Shown here piece by piece: positions 35,469-47,457 of a stretch of DNA of 64,000 bases. This stretch comes from Chlorella sorokiniana (lineage: Eukaryota; Chlorophyta; Trebouxiophyceae; Chlorellales; Chlorellaceae). Position numbers and translations under genes: made by a program. Below the pieces are notes generated by a model. That model worked only from the letters and a program-made list of their open reading frames with translations. It was not told the origin of the DNA and ran no database searches. How positions within the stretch are numbered: position 1 is the first letter of the stretch; the number at the start of each line of letters is the position of its first letter. The DNA lies in contig CP084611.1 of the NCBI GenBank assembly GCA_025917655.1, positions 2,480,001 through 2,544,000 of the forward strand, written 5' to 3'.

Positions 35469-36194
35469 CTAGAGTATTCGGTACACAGAGCGCACAAACC
35501 GTCGCATGGCAGGCAAGGGCAGCGGCTCTTCAGCCCTATGCGATGCCACCACACGCCAGCCATACAGCGGCTGGCCGCCATGCCTAACGTAGGAGTAGGG
35601 GCTGTCGTCAGGCACCCGATGGCTCTGGTAATCGGCGGCAAATGCTGCTGCATCCCTGTATTCGATGGCACCGTCAAATGTTACCCAGCCAACCAGCTGT
35701 CCCCCTCAGCGCCCGCGTCTACTATGTCGTCAAAGGTGGCCACGCCATCCTCGCCGATGCTCGCAAGTAACCAGCATTTGTTCCCGGCCAGCTCAGGTGG
35801 CGGCGGATACGCCCGCACCTCCACAGATTTCATGCCTGCAAGGAGCAGAGGACCGAGAAGAATTAGGGGTGGCGGAGTCCTCGCGCCATGGCACTGAGCT
35901 ATTCCCCTCCCTGTGTGGTCTAGTGCCAGCAACGTGTAGAGCTCTTTACAGTTGGAACATCCAGCGTTCAGTTGGCACATTGGCCCACTGACAGAGGTTT
36001 AGGCGGCGGCGCTCTACCGCGGCGCAAGAGAATGTGCAGCAGGGTCTGCAAGCAGCGGCAGCGCACAAATGCAATCCTCTAACTTCATATTCGCCTTCCT
36101 TACCATTCATAATCATCTCGGACCAGAAGGATTTGCATTCCAGAGCCCAACCTGAGGGTGTGGCAGGGTGCTCGCCATCTTGTAGACTCCCCAT
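35469..36194 (-). CDS. Small ASCH/PUA-like domain protein
   Basis: Two exons, 36194-36104 and 35835-35469, join in phase (donor TG|GTAAGG, acceptor TTGCAG) to give about 150 residues. The N-terminal segment ALECKSFWSEMIMNG-MKSVEVRAYPPP has the pattern of ASCH/PUA-like domains (hydrophobic strand, W-x-x-x-(I/M)-x-x-G, then K-x-(V/I)-E-(V/I)-R). It continues NKCWLLASIGEDGVATFDDI, VTFDGAIEYRDAAAFAADYQ, HRVPDDSPYS and LYGWRVVASHR, ending FVRSVYRIL. Such folds bind RNA or modified bases; no substrate can be named. One single-base frame correction is needed near 35692 (SWLAG to WVTFDG). Start Met 36194 was chosen because the upstream frame is less conserved-looking; Met 36242 is an alternative. It is transcribed divergently from the CDPK, about 200 bases away. 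Confidence 0.5.
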
Positions 36195-36394
36195 CTGAAA
36201 CGCACAGCACCTCCTGCACAACCTGCTGTGGAGCATGGTCAACGACCAGCGATGGGACTACGGCAGGACAGGCAGGACCTAGCCAGCTGGCTGCCTTGTG
36301 CCGAAGGGTTTCGCGCACAACCGGGAGGCTTGTGTTTGGCCGACGACACGCACATCGTGTGCGGCTCTTTTCGCGTCTCTCCTTCTCAGCCGGG

Positions 36395-39300
36395 ATGGGC
36401 TGTGCGGCGTCGAAGCCCCATCGGAACCCATAGCGCAACAAGAGACTGCCAAAAAGTACGCGCGGTTGGGAAAGGTTTCAAGGACTCCGGGGGCTTGTGC
36501 TGCCTGTCGCACCTCAGATCAGCTGGAGCGAACATCTTTGTTGCTGCAGGCGGTTGCCCCCACGCCCACGGCATCGCCCACCGCAAACAGCAAGCAGCCC
36601 AGTAATGTTCCCAACACGGTGCTAGGCAAGCCCCTGTCGGTGAGTAGCGGCGGCGCTACCAAACTCTGCATTTGCTGCCATCCTTTTTCTGCGAGCCTGG
36701 TTTCTACTTTCAAGCAGGGAGTTATGCTTGCTTTGCTTCCTCTGCACAATACAACTTCTTTGCCAAAGGCATGCTCTGTTGCGCCTGAATGAGGAACGCA
36801 CGACAGCCGACTGCCGCCGCCTTGCGCCGCGCAGGACGTTGCTGCCGACTATGTGCTTGGCAAGGTGCTAGGGCGGGGCCAGTTTGGCACCACGCGCATG
36901 GCAGAGCTTAAGGGATCCACCAAGCAGTTTGCTTGCAAGTCCATCGCCAAGCGCAAGCTGACGTAAGCCGGGCAGGGCAGCTATGCCTGGCACCTTGCTG
37001 CCCTCGGTGGCGCAAGCCGGGGTGCCAAGCTGGGGTGCCAGCTGCGGCTGAGTCGGGCCGCCCTGCGCCGCCTTTTGCTGCGCAGGTGCCAAGAGGACAT
37101 TGATGATGTGCGGCGGGAGGTGCAGATCATGCACCACCTCAAGGTCAGGGCAGGCGCTGAGCACACCGTGAGGAGGGGGTGCCGCAGCCAGGCCGGCTTG
37201 GCTGACGACGCGCCCCTCCCCCATCTCTCCATGCTCCTGCGCAGGGCCACGAGAACATCACCTTCCTGCAGGGCGCATACGAGGACCGTCAGGCGGTGCA
37301 CCTGGTCATGGACCTGTGCTCTGGGGGAGCTGTTTGACAGGTTGGCCCGCGCCTCCGCCTATGCCTGCACCTCGTGCGCCACCACGCTCAGCACCTGTCC
37401 CACAGGCCGTCTGCCCCTCACCACGCTTCAGCCTGCCGCACAAACGCGTGTGACAAGGCCAACGCGTGCAGGATTGTGGCCAAGGGCAGCTACAGCGAGA
37501 AGGACGCTGCGGCGCTGGTCCGCGACATTGTCAGGGTGGTGGCGCACTGCCACTCCATGGGCGTCATGCACAGGGACCTCAAGCCCGAGAACTTCCTGCT
37601 GGAGAGCCGGGCCGACAACGCAGGCATCAAGTGCACCGACTTTGGCCTGTCGGTGTTCTTCAAGCCGGGACAGAAGTTCAAGGAGGTGGTGGGCAGCGCC
37701 TACTATGTGGCGCCCGAGGTCCTCAAGCAGAGCTACTCCATGGAGGCAGACATTTGGTGCGTGTGCTTGTGTGTGTGTGCATGCTGCATGGCTGCGCTCT
37801 GGGCCCTGTCTGCGCACTGCACCAAGTTTGTTGCGCTCCCGCTGTGGGGGCATGGCCCTTCTCGCATTGCGTCAGTCCCCCACCCCCACCCCCGGGCGCA
37901 TGCAGGTCTTGCGGCGTGATCCTTTACATCCTGCTGTCGGGTGTGCCGCCCTTCTGGGGCGAAACGGAGAAGCAGATCTTCAAGGCCATCCTGGAGGCGA
38001 GTGTGGATGGGCGGGGCAAGCGGTGGCGGGAGGGGGACTGCGTTTTTGACCTGCTTATGCACGCGCATGGCATTCGCTGTATGCCAATGCCCTCCCACAA
38101 GCCTGCAGCAGCCCAGCCTCACCTGATGTGCACTGCTGTCATCCTCCCCAGGGCAACCTTGACCTGTCGAGCGACCCGTGGCCCAAGATCAGCGAGGAGG
38201 CCAAGGACTGCGTGAGGCGCATGCTTGAGCCACGCCCCGCCAAGCGCGCCACCGCCGATGAAATCCTGCAGCACCCGTGGATGCGGGAGAACGGCGTGGC
38301 CACCGACAAGCCCCTGGACAACGTCATCCTGAAACGCATGACGTGAGCCCTGCAAGGAATGCTGCTGCATGTAGGATGCTTTGCTGGTCAACAGCAGGCT
38401 GGGGGAGCCTGGCTGTCCCTTTACCCACCACACCCCCACCCCCGCGGCTTGTGGCCCCCGTTAAGCGCAGCAACTTTGCAAACCACAACAAGCTGAAGCG
38501 CCAGGCCATGAAGGTCATCGCCGCCACCATGCCCGCCGACGAGATTGCGGGGCTGCGTGAAATTTTCAAGTCGATTGACGCCGACGGCTCGGGCACCATC
38601 ACCGAGGAGGAGCTGAGCAGCGCGCTGCGGGAGAAGGGCAGCCTGCTGAGGAGGGAGGACCTGGAGGGGCTGCTGGCGCTGGTGGACCAGGACTCCTCGG
38701 GCTGCATCGACTACGAGGTAAAGAGGGGGGGGCGCTGCTGGGTGGGCAAGGCAGGGCAGCAGCAGCAGCGGGCCACCTGCAGGGAGCACCTGCCCAAGCA
38801 CACCCGTCTGCTGGCGCGCATGGCCTACGGAGCCTTGCTTTGCCCGCGTGGCTTGTGCAGGAGTTCTTGGCGGCCACCCTTAGCCAGCATCAAATGGAGA
38901 AGGCCGAGAACATGCGTGCCGCCTTTGCCCACTTTGACATCGACGGCAGCGGCAACATAACCAAGGACGAGCTGCGGCAGGCGCTGAAGGTGTGTGCACG
39001 TGTGAGGCAGGGGTTGCAGCCCTGCATGCTTGCGCGACTCACCAGCAATGGGCTGCCGCGTGCTTCTGCGGCGGCTCGTCATGCCGCTTTCCTTTTTCCC
39101 CCTTTCCTATGTTCAGTCTGGCGTGTCAGACTGCAGCGAAGCAGAGGTTGATGCCATCCTGGAGGAGGTGGACAAGAATGGTGGGTGGACAGGCAGCCGC
39201 GCCTGCTACCGGCGTTTCTGCCTCGCGCGAATCTGCTGGCGCCGCCCGAACCTCCCCCGACCGTCCCCGCAACACCTCGACGCACCCGCCCACCCGCAGG

Positions 39301-39448
39301 TGACGGCCAGATCAGCTACGACGAGTTTGTGGCGCTGATGACGGGGCGGCAGGAGCAGCGCTTCCAGCCACTGACCAAGCGCAGCGAGTCGCGCGGCGAC
39401 CTCAACGCGTACAAGGCTGCGCACAACCTGGGGCTGGCCTGGGGCTGA
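36395..39448 (+). CDS. CDPK: Calcium-dependent protein kinase (CDPK)
   Basis: The start MGCAASKP carries Gly2 for N-myristoylation and Cys3 for palmitoylation, typical of membrane-attached CDPKs. One frame change right after it (36425-36430) leads into a Ser/Thr/Pro-rich variable domain. The kinase domain begins in the exon at 36835: [93 protein letters not shown] and [11 protein letters not shown]. The autoinhibitory junction is [17 protein letters not shown]. Four EF hands follow: [37 protein letters not shown] and [13 protein letters not shown], all with intact Ca-binding positions. It ends at 39448. About eleven exons; one further frame correction near 37325 (DLCSGGELFDR). It couples calcium signals to Ser/Thr phosphorylation. 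Confidence 0.93.
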
Positions 39449-39797
39449 GGGCTGGGCTCGCACGCCTCCACACCGCCCTCATTATGTAATCATCCACAGT
39501 CCCTTATTTAACGTTGTTGTCGCCTTTGCGAGCCCTATTGCTGACGCCACCGCCTCATGACTGGTCTGTCAGTACGACGCACCTCCCACCTACTGGATCG
39601 CAAAACCTCGTCCTGCCTGCCTGCCCGCCCACATGCAGACTGATCCTTTTGTTTACCATGCACAATTCTCGTGCCGTGCTTTTCGCAAAGCAAGCCCCAG
39701 ATGCATCCACAAAATGTTGGCAGACAGGCAGGGACGGGTGAAGCAAGGCGGGGGAAGCATAAAGCTATTCTTGGCAGGAGCCTTTCCAGCCAGGCCC
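39449..39797. other. Convergent 3' region (CDPK / PheRS)
   Basis: About 350 bases between two convergent stop codons, including the CDPK TGTAA. Apart from the 3' UTRs I see nothing in it. Confidence 0.45.
39485..39489 (+). terminator. TGTAA poly(A) signal for the CDPK gene
   Basis: TGTAA 37 bases after the CDPK stop codon. Confidence 0.6.
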
Positions 39798-42365
39798 TCA
39801 CCGCAGCTCCACCTTGAGCTTGTCGGCAATGGTGCTGCGTACGGGGGCGGGAGGGCTGCTTTGTTGCTCCCAATATCAGCCTGCCAAAGGATGACCCATG
39901 ACTGTGTTGGAGCACCCCTCTTCGCCCTCACGGCCCGAGTCCCACCTGCGCACTTCATCCTGCATCGCGTTCACCTCCTCATCTGTCAGCGAGCGGTCCA
40001 TGCTGCGGTATGCAATGCGGTAGCAGTGGCTGGTGCGGCCCTGCACAGAGTGGAGGAAGGGGGAGGGGGCCGCACGCGGCCGCTTCAGGCAGTCGTCACC
40101 AGAGAAAGAGGGGGAGGCAGCGTCTGCACCGCCGTGGTCCAGGAGCTGCAGGCCTTGCCGCGCTGCAACTCCACGCCTCCCCGCACACCACCACCACCCA
40201 CCCACCCACCCACCGTCTTAGGGTGCGTGAAGTCGTCGATGAGCTTCACCTCCTCCGCCAGGTCCCCCGCAATGCCGCGCACCACCTCGCACAGGTTGTT
40301 CTCGGTGAACTCGGGGCTCACCCAGAACGCCACGTCCTTGAAGCAGGGCGGGTACTTGCTGTACGACTTGAACCTGGGGGCGCGCGCCAGAGCAGGTGAG
40401 AAAGGAGGCTGACTCTTCGCCGCTCTCGGCCGCGCCTGGCCCACGGCAGCGCCTGCCAGCGGCTGTGCCGCGCCTCACCTGGTGGAGAGGTCGCCAGCCT
40501 TGAACTGCTTGAGGAAGCGCTGGTCGGAGGTCCAGAAGAGGCGGATGTCGGGGATGTCGAACAGCACCATGGCCAGCCGCTCCAGGCCCAGGCTGCGGCG
40601 GCGGGGCAGGCAGTGCAGCGGGTGGGAGCGTGGGCTGAGGCGTGTGCGTGGCGTCAGGGGCCAGCAAAGGGCGCACGCGTGGCGGGGAGCAGAGGCCACG
40701 CAAGAGCGCACGAGCGAGCACGCAGCCCCAGCTGGTGTGCGCCCTACCCGAAAGCCCACGCCTTGTGCCCTGGGCCCAGGTTGGCGTCCAGGATCTGCTG
40801 CTGCATCACGCCGCACCCCAGCACCTCCAGCCACTGCCCGTTGAAGAAGATCTCCAGCTCGAAGGAGGGCTCTGTGAAGGGGAAGTAGGCGTCGATCCAG
40901 CGCATCTCCACCTCGCCAAACAGGTGCCGCGCCAGGCCCTCCAGCGCGCGCTTCAGCTCCGCCTCCGTGTACGCCGTCGCCTCCGCGCCCGCGCCCTCCC
41001 AGTCTGCCGGCCCGTACACGCGCACGCCCTCCATCTGGTGGAACACCGGGTAGTGGGTGGCGTCGATGGAGTCGCGCCTGGGGGGGCGAGACGGTGAGGA
41101 GCTGCGCATGGGGCGCACCTCTTGCCAGCTGCGCGACCACCATCACGCGCCCCGCCCTGTCTTGCCGCTGCCGCCGCACGCCCACACTGTCCATCCCCCT
41201 GCCTGCCCACCGGTAGACGTCGCCGGTGACGAGGAAGGCGCGCTGGCCGCCGCGCAGCAGCTCGGCCTGGTGGGCGGAGGTGTGGCAGCGCAGCACGGTG
41301 TCTGGGGAGACGTAGTAGGTGTCGTTGGGGGAGCGGGACACGTGATCTGCTGGCACCAGCACCTCGTCAAAGTTCTGCGGGGAAGGAGGGGAGGATGGGG
41401 GGGGCTCTGCTGGTGGGGGGCACGCGGGGAGGCGCGCTGCTGCCGCTGCAGCAAATCCACTCTGGTGGCCCCTGCCATGCATGGCTTGCCCCTGCTTCAC
41501 TGCTTCTGCATGCGTCACATGCGGCGGTACCCGCGCGCTGCTCACCGCCTTGGCCGTCACCACCGGCGCCAGGTCGTCAAACTTGGCAAACAGGGACGGG
41601 TGCTGCGTGTCAAAGTAGTCGTAGATGGCGCCCTTGATGATGCCGATGGGGTGGCCCGCCTGCTGGTGCAGGTTCACCCCAATCTTCTCAAAGATGGAGT
41701 CGGTGACGTTGTTGAAGGGGTGGCCCGTGATCACCTCTGCAGCGCCCAGGGGGGCGGCCACAGCAGCATGAGTGCACAGGTAAGGCAGCAAGCATGCTGA
41801 GACGGATGATTGTGAGGGCTATCTACTGGCCCGTTGCGTGGGAAGGCGAAAGGCACCAAGTCTGTTGTGGGGGCACAAGCCTGCTGTGACGCATGCAGGC
41901 ATGTGCTTTCTGGCCAGACAGCCACCGCCATTGAGCATCCAAACATCCACCCCTTGCAGACTTTGCGCACCGTCTCTAGACAGAGCAGGTGCTTCCGTCG
42001 CTGCTGCTTGCGCCACCGTGCACACGAGGCATCGCCGGGATGGGTGACCGACGCCTGCACTACCAACAAACTGGTTCAGAAAGCGGGCGCACAGGCGTGG
42101 CGGCGGCGGCAGGGCCGAGGGAGCACAGCAGCCACAGAAGGCGCGTTTCCTGCTGCCCCACCTGCTGCTGCAAGTTGATTTGTCCGCGAGGAGGCTGCCC
42201 ACGGGCCCCGCTGCTGGACTGCAGGACAGAAAACACAGGTGAGGTTATGCAGACTTGGCGTCCACAATGTGCCTGTTTGATCGCCATAAATGTAGTCTTC
42301 GCACCTAGCTGCCGCATTGCCACCGTGCAACGGGGCCCACACCGAGACAGGCTTGCGAGGGACAT
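39798..42365 (-). CDS. Organellar phenylalanine-tRNA ligase (monomeric, FARS2/PHES type)
   Basis: The exon opening at 41736 encodes VITGHPFNNVTDSIFEKIGV and LHQQAGHPIGIIKGAIYDYF, as in mitochondrial/plastid PheRS. The class II core follows: LVPADHVSRSPNDTYYVS, RCHTSAHQAELLR, THYPVFHQMEGVRVY, MRWIDAYFPFTEPSFELEIF, WLEVLGCGVMQQQILD, and the motif-3 segment LGLERLAMVLFDIPDIRLFW. The C-terminal anticodon-binding domain reads YPPCFKDVAFWV, AEEVKLIDDFTHP, SHCYRIAYRSMDRSLTDEEV and TIADKLKVELR, stop at 39798. It charges tRNA-Phe in mitochondria and/or plastids. The 5' transit-peptide exon is not resolved: the frame that fits the phase-1 junction passes 42177-42300, and Mets at 42342 and 42365 are candidates. 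Two frame corrections are likely (near 40560 and 41030). Confidence 0.88.
40189..40213. repeat. (CCCA)n simple repeat in a PheRS intron
   Basis: Tandem CCCA units on the plus strand (TGGG on the sense strand), immediately next to the donor site after the exon ending FTHPKT. Another run of this type sits in a minus-strand intron at 9923. Confidence 0.7.
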
Positions 42366-42617
42366 GTTTGCAGCCTCCTTTCTGTCGGCCCCAGCCCGCT
42401 GCGTTGGATTATCACAGTTCTTGAAGCATATAATTGCAAATGGGAGAGGCCACTCCTCCGCAATTTACAGTGGCAGGTGGATCCACGTCAACTCGCTCGC
42501 TGCTCCAACCGTTCGTTCTGCCGACATGGGGCCTGCAATTAGGTTCCTGGGAGGTTAAAAGCTCTTGAAGCTTGCTGCAAGTCACTGCAAAGGCTTTGAA
42601 GCTCAGTGGCCACCCAT

Positions 42618-45600
42618 CATGGCGCAAGCTGCGGCCGTCTCCCGGGCCCGCTGCTTGACACAGCACACGACCCAACCGTGTGTGATCCTGTAGATCTGGC
42701 ACGACTTCAAGCCCACTACGGGGTGAATTTGGAGGACTTCGACCCGCAGATGCTCAGACACTTGGTGGACCGTTCGAGGCACGCAGGGAATGAAGCTTTC
42801 AAGGACAAGAGCTACAAGGGTGAGGAAGCTCGCGCGGGTGGGTGGGTGTCGGGAAGCCGAGGGGGCAGCCCTGCAGAGGCTGCACTGCTGAGAGGTCCCC
42901 GCTACACCCTCTTCAAACGTGATAGCAAGGTTGCTTGAGACACTGCCCCGCCTCCGCGCCCCATACTCCCGCCATGCAGAGGCAGTGAGGATGTACAGCC
43001 AGGCCATTGCGGGCGCGCCCGAGGACCACACGCTCTACGGCAACCGCTCCGCCGCCTACCTGGCTCTCGTGCAGTACGAGGAGGCGGCCTGGGATGCACG
43101 CAAGGCGGCGGCCCTGGCCCCGATTGGCCCAAGGCCTGCTACCGCCTTGGGTGTGCCCTGCTGGGGCTGAGCCAGTGGGCAGAGGCGGACGCGGTGCTGC
43201 AGCGTGGGCTGAGCCTGGACCCCGCCAACCCAGACATGGCGGCCAAGCAGGGCGAGGCGGCGCAGCGCGCCCGCGCCGAGGCGGCGGCGCGGCGGGCGCA
43301 GGCGGGCACGGAGCGGCGCGGCATCGTGGCCCAGATGCGGGCTGCGCGGCGCCAGGATGCCCAGCAGGCCATGATCAACCAGTTCAAGCAGGCCATGACG
43401 GCGCCCGACTGGGAGGTGGAGGACCTCGAGTGGTGGGCGGCGGGGGGGCCCGGGGGGGAACCAGTGGGGTGATCCAGGGCGGAGGGCTTCAGCCGGCCCT
43501 GGCCCACGGCGGTGTGAGGCGTTCCCAGCATGCACGACCTCCCGGCCTTGCTGCCCTGCCTGCCGCGCAGGCGCCCCACCTTCCTGCCGGCGATGCGGCT
43601 GAAGCGGCAGGACGCCGCCGCCTTCATGGCCCACCCGCTGCGCCGCTCCCTGGCCGCCCTGCTGGCGGCGCTGGCCGACCTGAGCCAGCCCAAGCAGGCG
43701 CTGCGCGTGCTGGAGGATGAGCCGCGCCTGCAGGTGGGGCCGCACTTGGTCCACCAGAGGGAGCACGGAGCTCTGGGGCTGCCACCGCACTGCGCCACGC
43801 CGGCATCTCCTGGCCGATCTGCCCTGCCCTGCCCTGCCTGCAGGCGTACCGGGCTGGCTTGGCCGCCGCACTGCGCCGCGTGGGCCAGGCCGACCCGCAC
43901 GTGCTGGTGCTCAGCGGCGGCGGCGGCCTGCTGCCGCTGCTGGCGGCCTCGGCGGGGCGGGCAGCGTGACGGCTGTGGAGCGCGGGCGCATGCTGTACCG
44001 CATGGCCAAGCAGGGCCTGGAGGCCAACGCGGGGGGCCCACGCCCAGCTGGCGGCCCGCGTGCAGCTGCTGGACCGCCGGCTGCAGGCGGTGGGGGTGCA
44101 GGGGAGGCGCCGCCGCCCGACGTGGTGGCCGCCCGCGAGCTGCGGGGCAAGCTGGCGGCGGCGCAGCACGCTGGCCAGGGCGCGCCAGCTGGCGTGGAGG
44201 AGGAGGAGGGTGACGAGGGGGCGGTGCTGCCGCGGCGCGCCTGCCTGCTGGCCACCGACCTGCTTGACCACAGCGTGCTGGGCGCGGGCCTGCTGCCCGC
44301 CCTGGACTACGCCGCGGAGCGCCTGCTGGAGCCGGGGCGCTGATGGTGCCGCGGGCGGTGCAGGTGCGGCGGAAGCGTAAGCAGGGCGGCTGCGGCGGTG
44401 TGGCTGGACCCACTGGTGTTGGGGGAGTCGACTGGTGGGCGTGGCTCCTCAGCACCCGCGTGAGCATGCCCTGCCGCCCCCAAATCCCCTTCCACCCAGG
44501 TGTATGGTGTGCTGCTGGAGCTGCGCGTGGGCGAGGTCAGCGGCTTTGACCTGTCCCCCTCAACGCCTACTGGTGGCACCCGGCGGCGGAGCGTCTGGAC
44601 CTGGGCCGCCTGCCCCACCGCCGCCTCTCCACCCCCTTCCTGGTCCACGCGCTGGACCTGCAAGCCAGGCTGGAGGCTCGCCAGAAGGGGCAAGCCCCGC
44701 CTCTGCGGGAGGGCCTGCAGCGGGGGATGACTCAGCGGCGCGCCCCCGGGAGGGGGACGGCGAAGGCTGTGGCGGCCCCACCCCTGGCGGCTCAGCGGCC
44801 TGGGAGCACGACGACTGGCTGGAGGTGCCCATCAGCGCTGGCGGCCACTGGAACGCCGTGGCCTTTTGGTTTGATGCCCACATGGGGCCGGGTGAGGGCG
44901 ACCCCGTGCTCACCAGCTGGTGTGAAGGCGCCGGCAGCGCACAGCCGCTGGGCCCGCTGACAGAGGCGGAGGCGGCGGGGCGGGCGGCGGCGGGCCAGGC
45001 GCAGGGTGCGCAGGGTGCGCAGCGGGCGTCCTCCTGGGACCCCGCCGTGCAGTTTGTGGACGTGCAGGAGGTGGCGGCGGGGGCGTGGTGCGGCTGCGTG
45101 TGCGGCAGGACAGCGGGCAGTACGTGTTCACCACCTCGCCGCCGCAGTGCAGGCCCCGCCACGCCCTGGGTAAGCGCCGCACCCTGCCGCACCCAGCCAC
45201 TCCCATCGTCGCTGGCAACACTGCAGGCAGCAATGTGCCTGCGTGGCCGGGATGCGGCCCGCGCTCAGACCGCTCCCTTTGCACAGCCCCCCGCTCCCAC
45301 CATCTGGCTGAGCACCGACCCGCGCCCCCGCCCCCTGATGCAGTCCCGCGCTGGCACTTTGACATGGTGCTGGACGCGGAGCGCAACGCGGCGTACGACG
45401 CAGCCATCCGGCGCGCGGTGCGGCGGCTGGGGAGCAAGGGTGCGGCGAGGTGCTGGCGCTGGATGTGGGGGCGGGCAGCGCGCTGCTCTCCATGATGGCG
45501 GCCAGGTGAGGAACTCGCCCCGCCGCCCCGAACCTGCAATCCATCCGCCCACCGCCCACAAACCAGCCAGTCCATGCTGCACAGCTGGCCAGCGGCAGGC

Positions 45601-47337
45601 CTGCGTGCCACCAGCCCTGCCCCGGTTCTGCACCGCACGCAGGGCGGGTGCGGCCTCCGTGTACGGCGTGGAGCAGGTGGCGCACATGTGCGACTGCGGG
45701 GAGGAGGCGGCCATCATGAACGGCTTCCTGCGCAGCGTCGTCATGCTGGACAGGCGCGCGTGGGTGGGGGCCGTGTGATGGGGGGGCGAGGGTGGGTGGG
45801 TGGGCCCGCGCGCTCATGCATGCACGTCAGGCGCATGTGTGTGAGAGCGGGGTGGGGTGGGGCGCAGGCCAGAGGGGCGCAGGGGCTGTGCCGTTTGAGA
45901 TGCCATGATGTTGCAAGGCCCAGGAGCTCAAACAAAACGAACTGGCTGCCCCTGCGCTTTCCCCTGCTGCAGGGATGCCCGCCGCCTGGACGTCTTCCGC
46001 AAGCCCGACGGCATGCCCCCGACCTCCCCCGCCGCGCCGACCTGCTGGTGTTTGAGGCGAGCCCGGGCTGCGCCGCACCCCACCAGGCCTGCCTGGCGCG
46101 GCTGCTGGCCTTGGCCACGCGGCCCCTGGCCCCCTGCCTTTTGCATGCCATCCCTACCGGCGTCCCCTCCCCCTCCTTGCTGCACCGCAGGTGTTTGACT
46201 CGGGGTGCATCGGCGAGGGCGTGCTGCACATCCTGGCGGCGGCGCAGGCCAAGGTGGTGGCGAGGCACGCCGCGCAGGTGCCCATCGCCGCCACCGTCTA
46301 CTGCCAGCCCATCCAGATGCGGCTGGGGCAGGTGCTGGGCTTTGACTGCAGCCAGGCCAACCGGTGGAGGTGGCGCCCGACTACGAGGGGTGGAGCTGGG
46401 CGCGTGCAGGTGGGCGCGTGCGTGCGGTTGGGGAGGAGGGTGGGGGCCCGCGCACCGCGTTCGCTTGTGGCGGTGGCCTTCACAGCCCTGGGATGCCGTG
46501 GACCGGCTCCAACGCCATCACGGCTCATGCGCCACCCTCAGCTCACCCGCCGCCCCCAGGGACAAGTGGAGGGCGCTGGGGAGGCCCAGGAGGTGTTCCA
46601 CTTTGACCTGCGCAACGCGGCGGCGCACATGGGCGGGGAGGAGGCGCGGCTGCGCCTGCGGTTCACCGAGACAGGCGTGTTCAACGCGGTGGCCATGTGG
46701 TTCCACCTGCAGCTGGACGAGGAGACGTCGCTGAGGTGGGGCGCCGGGGGCAAGAGGGGCTCACGGGCACGGCAGGCAGGCCAGCCCGGGCCTAGCACAT
46801 GTATCTGCCTGCGGCTGAGGCCCCTGTGGGCGCGGCCCCCCTCTGCGCCCCCTGCAGCACCAGCCCCTACACCGGCAAGGGGCTCACCTGGCAGCAGGCG
46901 GTGCAGTATGTGGCGGAGGTGGAGGTGCAGGCGGGCCAGGAGCTTGACCTGCTGGCCAGCCATGACTCCTACTCCATCTCGTACGCACTGCCGCCCCAGC
47001 TGAGCACGGACAGCAACGCACCGGCAGCAGGCGGGCCAGGCGGTACAGCGCTTGCGCAGGAGCAGTCTGCAGGGCGATCTGTCAGTGACCAGCCTGCCGC
47101 GAGCGGTGCCTCCACCGGGAGCCCCGCCTCACGGGGGTGCCAATGGTCGACCCTGTCTGGAAGGCTGCCTTTGACCAAGTGCAGGAAGTCAGCGGGCAAC
47201 TGGCCAAGTCGTGTGTGCAGAACCCACTGGAGTACCGCGCGGTGGCGGAGGCGGCGGTGCGCATGGCCGCGAGGCCCCACGACCTCGGGCTGGATGCGCA
47301 GCAGGCGGCCGAGTTCTGTGTGCGCATGATGGGCTGA
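42618..47337 (+). CDS. TPR-containing tandem-core protein arginine methyltransferase (PRMT9/PRMT7-like)
   Basis: N-terminal TPRs read HAGNEAFKDKSYKEAVRMYS, LYGNRSAAYLALVQYEEAAW and ADAVLQRGLSLDPANPDMA. Two Rossmann methyltransferase cores follow. Core 1 (about 43840-44920): VLVLSGGGGLLPLLAA, SVTAVERGRMLYRMAKQ, LLATDLLDHSVLGAGLLPAL and VYGVLLELRVGEVSGFDL. Core 2 (about 45340-46960): VLALDVGAGSALLSMMAAR, AASVYGVEQVAHM, then LLVFEVFDSGCIGEGVLHIL, which has both double-E-loop glutamates. The TPR plus two-core plan is that of PRMT9, which makes symmetric dimethylarginine on a splicing factor in animals. The end, MAARPHDLGLDAQQAAEFCV, lies at 47337. Met 42618 is followed by an early frame change near 42690. 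Many later corrections fall in G/C runs, so exon detail is approximate. Confidence 0.75.
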
Positions 47338-47446
47338 AGGTATTGATTGATTACGACTAAACTTTGTTTGTTCACCCTGTCGACAACTATTTCTGTAGCC
47401 GCTTCGTGTTCAATTTTCTTGTCAACATTTATTTACAGAGTTGCGC

Positions 47447-47451
47447 TGTAA
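47447..47451 (+). terminator. TGTAA poly(A) signal for the PRMT gene
   Basis: TGTAA 110 bases after the PRMT stop and only 7 bases before the start codon of the next gene. Cleavage would then fall inside the next coding region, or the methyltransferase transcript starts within the PRMT 3' UTR. Confidence 0.45.
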
Positions 47452-47457
47452 TCCAGC

